DNA of 64,000 nt from Sanderia malayensis. Lineage: Eukaryota > Cnidaria > Scyphozoa > Semaeostomeae > Pelagiidae. Numbering within the stretch: the stretch's first letter is position 1; the number at the start of each line of letters is the position of its first letter. The stretch covers positions 1 to 64,000 of the forward strand of contig RQOL01000896.1 of assembly GCA_013076295.1 (NCBI GenBank). The letters run 5' to 3'. Positions 58,301 through 64,000 of the stretch are shown in pieces. Under the pieces are notes generated by a model. It saw only the letters and a list, made by a program, of their open reading frames with translations, ran no database searches and was not told where the DNA came from. A program made the position numbers and the translations under genes.

Positions 58301-59110
58301 ATTAGCTAGGGCAGCGCAAGTCCTTATAATATCATCAGCATAAGGAAGGATGGTGAGGGGCAATGTGCCTTTAAATAATTGAAATTTTTTGATGCGATTC
58401 ATTCACACTCCACATGGATTGGGAAATTAATTTCGGCTTCTCACATTCCTCCACTGTCATCTGCTGCGATTTTACTCTAGCTCAAGCTGGAACATAAAGA
58501 GAGCAATAATAATGGGGTAAATCCTCCCTTATCTGGAACCTGCCATTTAGATGACCTGTATTGTTAAATAAGGAATGTTATTTATAAATGGATATAGAAG
58601 TGGAATATGTATTTATGTATGTATTCACCATCCCCATAACTCCTCGTTCTTGCTTTCCTCTTTCTAACAATAATTGGTAATTTGCAAGAGCTTAGTACTT
58701 GCAAGGGGTTTTAAGAAAGCAGTTCTAAAGATTACAGACTACGCTAAAGATATGAACGCGAAAATACGAACAAAATGAGAGAAAATTTTCAGCTTTACAG
58801 TGCGAATACTGTCGAAGATACTGAGGGTGAAATAATTTTTCACCCCAAAACTAGTTCCCAGACCTCTCGAGGCCGCGTCATGCAATTGGTGTATTGCAAG
58901 CATACTCTATAATAAAAAATTCGAGTGTTGCAATACTTAATTTACACAACACAATTATCCAAAATGATAATATGGTTGTGAAATAACAAAATAGCCTATC
59001 TATTACCTTTCAGGTACATAAATACCAAATTTTTTCATTTCGCTCACAAACAAATCTTGATTGTTGCAAGTTGGACATCTGAAGAAGTATCCACTGGAAA
59101 GTGCTTGAAG
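52312..59110 (-). CDS. PHF7/G2E3-like PHD-finger protein, last three exons
   Basis: Exons are 59,110-59,007, 57,606-57,493 and 53,128-52,312, all with GT-AG junctions and a continuous frame. Exon A gives SGYFFRCPTCNNQDLF and MKKFGIYVPER. Exon B gives DALWEDGQRYNDLLETYN, then CCDCRYCQCPKG. Exon C starts RWEILRCEICGQAGIHKQC. This Cys pattern is that of the PHF7/G2E3 family, whose fingers read histones and can act as E3 ligases. The tail of exon C (about 230 codons) is Asn/Ser-rich with no recognised domain; there is no HECT domain, so it is closer in layout to PHF7 than to G2E3. Upstream exons should lie beyond the window, past the transposons at 59.2-64 kb. Confidence 0.82.
54270..55156 (+). 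pseudogene. Penelope-like RT end and GIY-YIG endonuclease, broken
   Basis: In different frames: SLSFLDVFVSHLDLGF and FRKKTFTGLYSLFDSL (RT thumb side, 54,400-54,510), then IRMFLNKLYQPP and LVCLPFLGFHSLQIRK. An open frame of 162 codons (54,668-55,156) has CYYGKTSRHLATRSREHLG, the GIY-YIG-type core, and a final FDLLLFESLLI. The RT catalytic box is missing. A hammerhead-like motif follows at 55,301-55,330. Confidence 0.72.
55301..55330 (+). ncRNA. Hammerhead-ribozyme-like motif
   Basis: CTGAGGA, a GCTGA/TCAGC stem with a 7-nt loop, then GAAAC. This is the layout of a hammerhead core (CUGANGA, stem II, GAAA). Penelope-like elements are known to carry hammerheads. The core has G where U is usual (CUGAUGA), and I could not place stems I and III, so it may be a degraded or chance match. 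Confidence 0.3.
55696..57492. other. Intron of the PHF7/G2E3-like gene, no other gene
   Basis: AT-rich. The open frames here have no recognised motif. Confidence 0.5.
57681..58893. mobile_element. 1.2-kb fold-back element in the intron between exons A and B
   Basis: The left arm 57,681-57,875 and right arm 58,688-58,893 are imperfect inverted copies (about 190 bp), including CCTCGAGAGGTCTGG and AACTAGTTTTGGGGTG. The middle has no coding content. It is a non-autonomous inverted-repeat element; no duplication could be assigned with confidence. Confidence 0.75.
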
Positions 59111-59221
59111 CTGAAAACAAAGACATAAGGAAGAATTTTGAGATAAAATGAAAATTAGTAGTAATACCACAGCCGAAAAATCCAGATATTAGGGGCAATT
59201 GTTTGACACTGCACTTTTAAT

Positions 59222-59497
59222 GTTAAAGTGTCCCTACGGCACTTTAACAACCGGCCCTCTGATTTCAGATCTGAGCGTAGTTTACGAGCTATAACGTGTG
59301 AAAGTGTTGATATTTTATAACTTTCGCAATTTTTCTTGACACAGATTTAGGACTGGATCGAGGGCACTATTATACCATAGTGGGAACCCCGTTTTTTCCC
59401 GCTCTGGAGCAAGAATTTGGACTTGGCTTCATAAGGGATTTTTTGACTCTCATGAGTAGAAATAACTCGGCGGATAATGGCATTTGAATTTTTAAAG
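59222..59497 (+). repeat. Partial TTAA-flanked MITE copy
   Basis: Starts TTAAAGTGTCCCTAC and contains the same block order as 10,300-10,490 (TTTAGGACTGG, then ACTATTATACCATAGT). It runs directly into the left end of the next copy (59,491). Confidence 0.55.
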
Positions 59498-61022
59498 TGC
59501 CCCTACACCTTATTTTTTTATTGGCTAAAACTATAGATTCGAATGCGCTGATTCTGAATCCGTTTATATTTTTTTGATATGACAAGTTGTTTTTGAGATA
59601 CGAGGCAACGCGTGCCACTTTTTCGTGGTCAATTTTTAGGACCGTAATTTACCTACTATGACATCATAGTAGGTAAACTCCAATGTAGTGGCTGCTCGTT
59701 GTATTCAGTGGCGGCGGGCGTAGGCCTACATTCAGTATAATAAATAGTGTTTGCGTTGCGCTTTTGTCGTGTCTCGTTATGTGTATTCGTGGGTATTTGT
59801 GCAATTTTGGTGATCAGAATCGAATAGAAAGTTTCCACGAATTAACATTCTTTGTCGGATAGTAGTTCATGACAGTAGGGATTGCAGTGCCGAGGAATGC
59901 GAAGATGGCGAGGGGATAGGATTGATCGTATCGTAGAGCAAAGCAGATCGTTGATAGTGATACCGATGAAGGAGAAACCTGATGCATTTCATGCCATTTG
60001 GCTGAGAACTCTTTCAGTCAAAGCCATGAAAGAGATGTGAGCAAGAAAAGAAATGTTGAAAGAAAACTTTCTGGGCATTTGACTAGATCTGAATTATTAT
60101 CTTTTTGTTGTGTTTGTGATGAAGCAAAAGTGTATATCAAAATTCAATATACGCAATAATTTAGGCCATCATATCCTTGTCAGTCTAAACCTTTGGGGTT
60201 TGAGGAAGCTTGAAACGATTCGATTTTCATTTGGAACAGCAAGTGTAGAAAATCTGCAACATAATTCCTTATTACTACACATGAATTTCGTTATTGTACC
60301 GAAATTATTGCGCTTTGTTGTTTGATTTATTTCATTCATGATGAGGCGTCCACAGAATTTCTTCCGTCGTTGCGAATTGATGAAATCTATCCATCTCCTT
60401 CTCCTCACAGTTTTAGGGCGATCATTCTGATAAAGCAGAATTTTGTGAAGCCATACAAATTTTGATTTATCGGGTGTATTTCCATGGGCTAGCAAAACAA
60501 ACACATCGATATGGCATATTATCCCAGTTTTATCATCATGTTTTGATGCTCTTCTTGGCATCCCCGTTCCCGTACAGTTTTAACATTGCACGGCCCACGC
60601 CCGCCTCCACTGAGAAAACGAGCAGCCACTACATGGGAATTTTGTAATTCCTCCCCACAGCTGCAAACTCATCGCAAGCCTTTCAAATTTCAATGTCATA
60701 ATGCGCCGACCTGTTTCTAATCATCAAAGTCAAAAAAACAATATCGAGTGCATCGTATGAGAGAAAATTGATGCCGGATTTGTTGCTTCAGTACGGGAAA
60801 ATGAACGGGGCACAATGGCACCAACTATGATGTCATAGTAGGTAGATCCCAGTCCTAAAAGTTGACCACAAAAAATGGCGAAAATGACGAAACATCGACA
60901 CTTCCCCACGTTATAACTCGTTAACTAGACGTCAGATTTAAAAAATATTTTCGTATTTAAAATCAGCGAAGAAAGTTTTATCGATATAAAGAATAAAAAA
61001 TAAGGTGTAGGGGCACTTTAAA
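59491..61022. mobile_element. 1.5-kb MITE flanked by TTAA (piggyBac- or Kolobok-type)
   Basis: Both ends read TTTAAAGTGCCCCTACACC inward, with TTAA symmetrically placed at each end. The two arms continue with the same order of blocks (TTTTTCGTGGTCAA, TTTTAGGAC, TACCTACTATGACATC). A second inverted-repeat element is nested inside (59,683-60,634). TTAA targets are used by piggyBac and Kolobok elements; nothing here decides between them. Confidence 0.75.
59683..60634. mobile_element. Nested 0.95-kb inverted-repeat element
   Basis: The ends are inverted copies starting ATGTAGTGGCTGCTCG and continuing through a GGCGGGCGT block (about 44 bp, few mismatches). A fragment ending in the same GTAGTGGCTGCT occurs at 61,065-61,078. 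A minus-strand frame of 130 codons (60,561-60,169) is basic (RRRRWIDFI) but matches no family I can name. Confidence 0.65.
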
Positions 61023-61534
61023 GCTTTGATGAGTTTGCAGCTGTGAAATCTAAATACAAAACTGACATGTAGTGGCTGCTTAGGCCCTGTTCACACGACA
61101 CCGTTTTCATTTGACTCCGTTTTCATTTCGACCGTTTACGATACTGCGTTCACACGGAAACGATTGAAAACGGTGCATTCCGATCCGCTTTTGCGTTTTC
61201 AAATGAAAACGCTCTGGAGGTGGAGTGCTCCGTTTTAATTTGATTCCGTTTTCACTTTGGACTCGTGTGAACGCACGAAAACGGAGTCAAATGAAAACGG
61301 AACCTCTTCTCGTGTAAGAGCTTCGTTTTCGATTGCTATTGGCGCCGAATGTAAAAAATTTGAAGAACTTGCTTTTAGCAGATTGAAGTCTACGAATTCA
61401 ACATGAAAGTGATCTATGTTTTGAAGTTTTTTGTTCCCATAATGATGGGTTTTGGGTCACTGATTAAATGCAAATGGGCTTTATAATATGTTGTTACGAA
61501 ATTTATTTTTGCGCAAAAACGTCGTGCTAGGTTG

Positions 61535-62672
61535 ATGTCTTCTGTAAATCCAAGGTACGAAAGAAAAATTAGAAAACAAACAGCACGCAAATTCTGGATT
61601 AGGCCTGGAAGATCAACGAGTTGGTGGTATAATATGCAGAGTGGTAAAGCAGTCGCAAGTGAATGGAAGGAAAATCTAAGAATGAGCAAACCCAGTTTTG
61701 ATAAACTATGTAATCAGGTTGGACCATATATATCCTCGCAGGTGACCAACATGAGGCAACCTTTATCTGTTCAAACGCAACTGGCTCTGACCCTTTATTA
61801 TTTATCAGATGGTGGAAGGATGCGGAAAACTGCCAATGCTTTCGGTCGTGGTCTATCAACAGTATCCAAAATTGTTGCTAAAGTCACAAAGGCAATATCT
61901 CTTAGTCTTGTTGATATTTATATGAAGACACCAAAAACAGTGGAGGAAGTCCAACATTTAGTTTCTCAGTTTTATGAAGCCCATGGATTCCCTCAGTGTA
62001 TTGGTGCTGTTGATGGCACACATATACCGATAAAAAGGCCTCCAGACAATCCTACAGATTATATTAACAGAAAGGGTTTTCATAGTGTTAATGTGCAGGC
62101 ATGTGTGGACTATCGGTATTGTTTTTCTTGATGTTGAAGTAAAATGGCCTGGAAGCGTCCATGATGCCAGGGTGTTTGCAAACTCAAACATAAATAAAAT
62201 GCTAAAAGAAGGAATAATTCCCAGTTGTGAGAAAATAATTGTCCCCAATGAAGATCCAGTGCCCATTTGCATACTTGGTGATCCAACATATCCATTGTTG
62301 CCATATCTCATGAAAGAATTTGCCAAAGGTGGCAGCAATCAGGGGGAGCAATTTTTTGGCTATCGACTGTCTTCTGCGAGAATGGTTGTGGAATGTGCAT
62401 TTGGACGGTTGAAAGCAAGATTTGGGATTTTACGTAAGCCCATTGATATGCACATGCAAAACATGCCATTGCTTGTTTTTTGTTGCTTCATTCTGCATAA
62501 CTTCTGTGAGATGGAAGGTGAGCCGATAGGAAACCTTGGTGGCACAGCTACTGCTATCAACTATGCTGTTGAATTTCAAGAACCCTCTTCTCAGAGCCAA
62601 GTACCAAGAGTTAATAACAATGAAAGTGGAGGGAAGAAAATAAGACAACTTTTTGTGAAATTTTTTGAGTAG
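61535..62672 (+). pseudogene. Harbinger transposase (HARBI1-like), single frameshift
   Basis: About 380 codons. [13 protein letters not shown] has the first Asp and [13 protein letters not shown] the second; [11 protein letters not shown] follows and [14 protein letters not shown] has the catalytic Glu. The spacing fits the DDE_4-type fold. The frame breaks in a run of five T at about 62,123-62,127; a one-base difference there would make it continuous, so an assembly error is possible. The N-terminal half (helical, basic) is intact. With its Myb partner it would cut and paste this element and probably the copy at 51,433. Confidence 0.87.
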
Positions 62673-62754
62673 ATAATTATGGATGATATGAACAGGAAAT
62701 AAAATAGCAGTACATTATAGAATCTGATGTATCAAATAATTGCATGAGAAAAAT

Positions 62755-63779
62755 TCAGTCTTTTTGCATTAAACTTGAATATGACTCTTCATCATTGGCT
62801 GGGGTTTGGTGTGTGGCACCACTATTACTTGGGTGCATAAATGTGCCCACTTGCTGCATATTGTGCATGTACATTGCTTGTTGTCTCATCTCTGGATGGA
62901 AGAATGGCTGGCTATATTGTTGCTGTATTGGCATTTGCAGCATCTGCTGCATCATGTTGAAGCAATTGCCCATGGCATTTGTCATCCCTTCCATTGACAA
63001 CCTCATTTTTTTTGCCTCATTCAAGAGCTCTTTATCAGTTTCCTCACCTTTTTCTGCTACTCTTTTTTTAAATTCCATATCCTCCTTCATATACTTCAGC
63101 TGTTGCTTCTCAAATGACATTTTTGGAGTCATTCTCTTTTCCCGCTCATCCTGTAAGAAGCGTGAGATTCTGTCTCTTCTTTCACCTGTTTGGTTTTGGA
63201 CAAGAGTGTGGGGTTCTGAACTTCTTGTCACAGAAATTTCAGGATCAGAGCCTTCAGCCAGACTGTCACATGTACTACCACTTGTGTTACATGTGAACTC
63301 ATCAGTTATTAGAGATTCACCACTGCTCTGAAAACTTTCCTCGTTTTCCATATCTTCCCTGAATGTGCTTGAAGCAATGGCCCCTTGAATGCTATTTGTA
63401 GCAGGAGCACCTCCCAGATTTCACAGCATAGATCATAGAAGGTCATAACCAGCCTGCCTCCACCACTCCTTTTGTTAAGATCCACTGCCTTTTTATACTT
63501 TAATCTCAGTGACTTAATTTTTCCTGAAATTCGTTCTTTTGTTACAGAATCTAGTGATGCAAATTTGGGGTAGTCTTCGGTGTTATTCGTATTGCTGTCA
63601 GGTTTTGGGTATTGTTCTACAAATATCGATCTGATTTTCTCATATTTGGATTTTATCCCTTCCCAATCTTTCCCCTCAAACATACAGTTGGAGGCAAATG
63701 ACTTGATGCACTCCAAAAGTAATTCAACTTCACTGTCCGTCCAGGTAAAAATATCTTTATTTGCATTTGCAGAATCCAT
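62755..63779 (-). pseudogene. Harbinger Myb/SANT-like DNA-binding partner, single frameshift
   Basis: The N-terminal part (from ATG 63,779) has DIFTWTDSEVELLLECI and IKSLRLKYKKAVD, a trihelix Myb/SANT-like domain, ending in FYDLCCEIW. A one-base shift near 63,410 (in a GGGAGG run) leads to a second frame with coiled-coil Gln/Met-rich sequence (ENEESFQSS to about 62,755). The C-terminal Met/Gln stretch may mediate oligomers. It would bind the terminal repeats. Confidence 0.8.
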
Positions 63780-64000
63780 TCTCCAATTTATGAAAAGATA
63801 ATCAATCAATATGCTAAATTCACGGATTTATCGAAGTCGAACACGAGGGCTAGGTTTCAAGTTTAAAATTTTGGCGCGTAAGTTACTTCTCCAGTGTTTC
63901 GAAACAGCTGGAATCACAGCAGGAGTAGACCACAGCGTACCCCTATGAAAAGTGAAAACGGTGTCGTGTGAACACAGTGAAAAATGCGCACCGTTTTGCC

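Larger units (their letters stand above)
61084..64000 (+). mobile_element. Two-gene Harbinger (PIF) transposon, right end beyond window
   Basis: Starts GGCCCTGTTCACACGAC right after TTA, the usual TTA/TAA target. It contains a plus-strand transposase (61,535-62,672) and a converging minus-strand Myb/SANT protein (63,779-62,755). The last 60 bases of the window match the sub-terminal region of the non-autonomous copy (52,085-52,145), so the right end should lie about 50-60 bases past 64,000. Each gene has a single frameshift. This is the best-preserved DNA transposon here. Confidence 0.88.

Noticed and set aside
60169..60561. THAP-domain protein
   Set aside because: The RRRRWIDFI segment is suggestive, but the required C2-CH residues cannot be placed.
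1..64000. tRNA or rRNA genes
   Set aside because: I saw no cloverleaf-like A and B box pair or rRNA-like block, but a covariance scan was not possible.

Overview
This is a eukaryotic, metazoan-type window. Both conventional genes are spliced with GT-AG introns, polyadenylation signals follow their stop codons, and most of the rest is layered transposable elements. The mix of DIRS, Penelope-like, BEL/Pao, Ty3/Gypsy, PIF/Harbinger, pogo-like and CR1-like elements suits an anthozoan cnidarian, perhaps an octocoral. That placement is a best guess, because no rRNA, mitochondrial or strongly diagnostic gene is present.

Layout. 516-4352 is a decayed pogo-like DNA transposon flanked by TA. 6927-8532 is a four-exon PRL/PTP4A phosphatase gene with an intact reading frame and a C-terminal prenylation motif. 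10.5-19.0 kb is a Ty3/Gypsy element (Gypsy-B) interrupted by a second Gypsy (Gypsy-A, target duplication AACG) and by a CR1-like LINE; Gypsy-A itself holds a Penelope-like insertion in its 3' LTR. 20,763-33,366 is a minus-strand BEL/Pao element (BEL-1) split by a plus-strand BEL/Pao element (BEL-2, duplication GTGTA) and by a 0.5-kb MITE. 33,774-38,300 is a DIRS-like tyrosine-recombinase retrotransposon, abutted by an 83-bp-armed fold-back. 39.9-49.9 kb is a PIF/Harbinger element whose transposase is interrupted at its first catalytic Asp by an 8.2-kb unit with a 10-bp target duplication. Nested inside that unit is a 5.7-kb inverted-repeat element (43,251-48,923).

The 5.7-kb element is the most interesting object here. 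It has inverted repeats of about 370 bp and one long minus-strand gene with an intron. I recognise no transposase in it. The C-terminal half carries, in order, all the acidic motifs of an XPG/FEN1-type flap nuclease. This may be an undescribed class of mobile element. The nuclease reading rests on motif order alone and needs a structural or profile test.

52,312-59,110 (minus strand) holds the last three visible exons of a PHF7/G2E3-like gene. Its introns contain a Penelope-like element with terminal inverted repeats and a 1.2-kb fold-back. 59.2-61.0 kb is a cluster of TTAA-flanked MITEs. From 61,084 to the window end lies a near-complete two-gene Harbinger element, with a non-autonomous relative at 51,433-52,194. 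Many lesions are single-base indels in otherwise well-preserved frames, so some may be assembly errors rather than decay.
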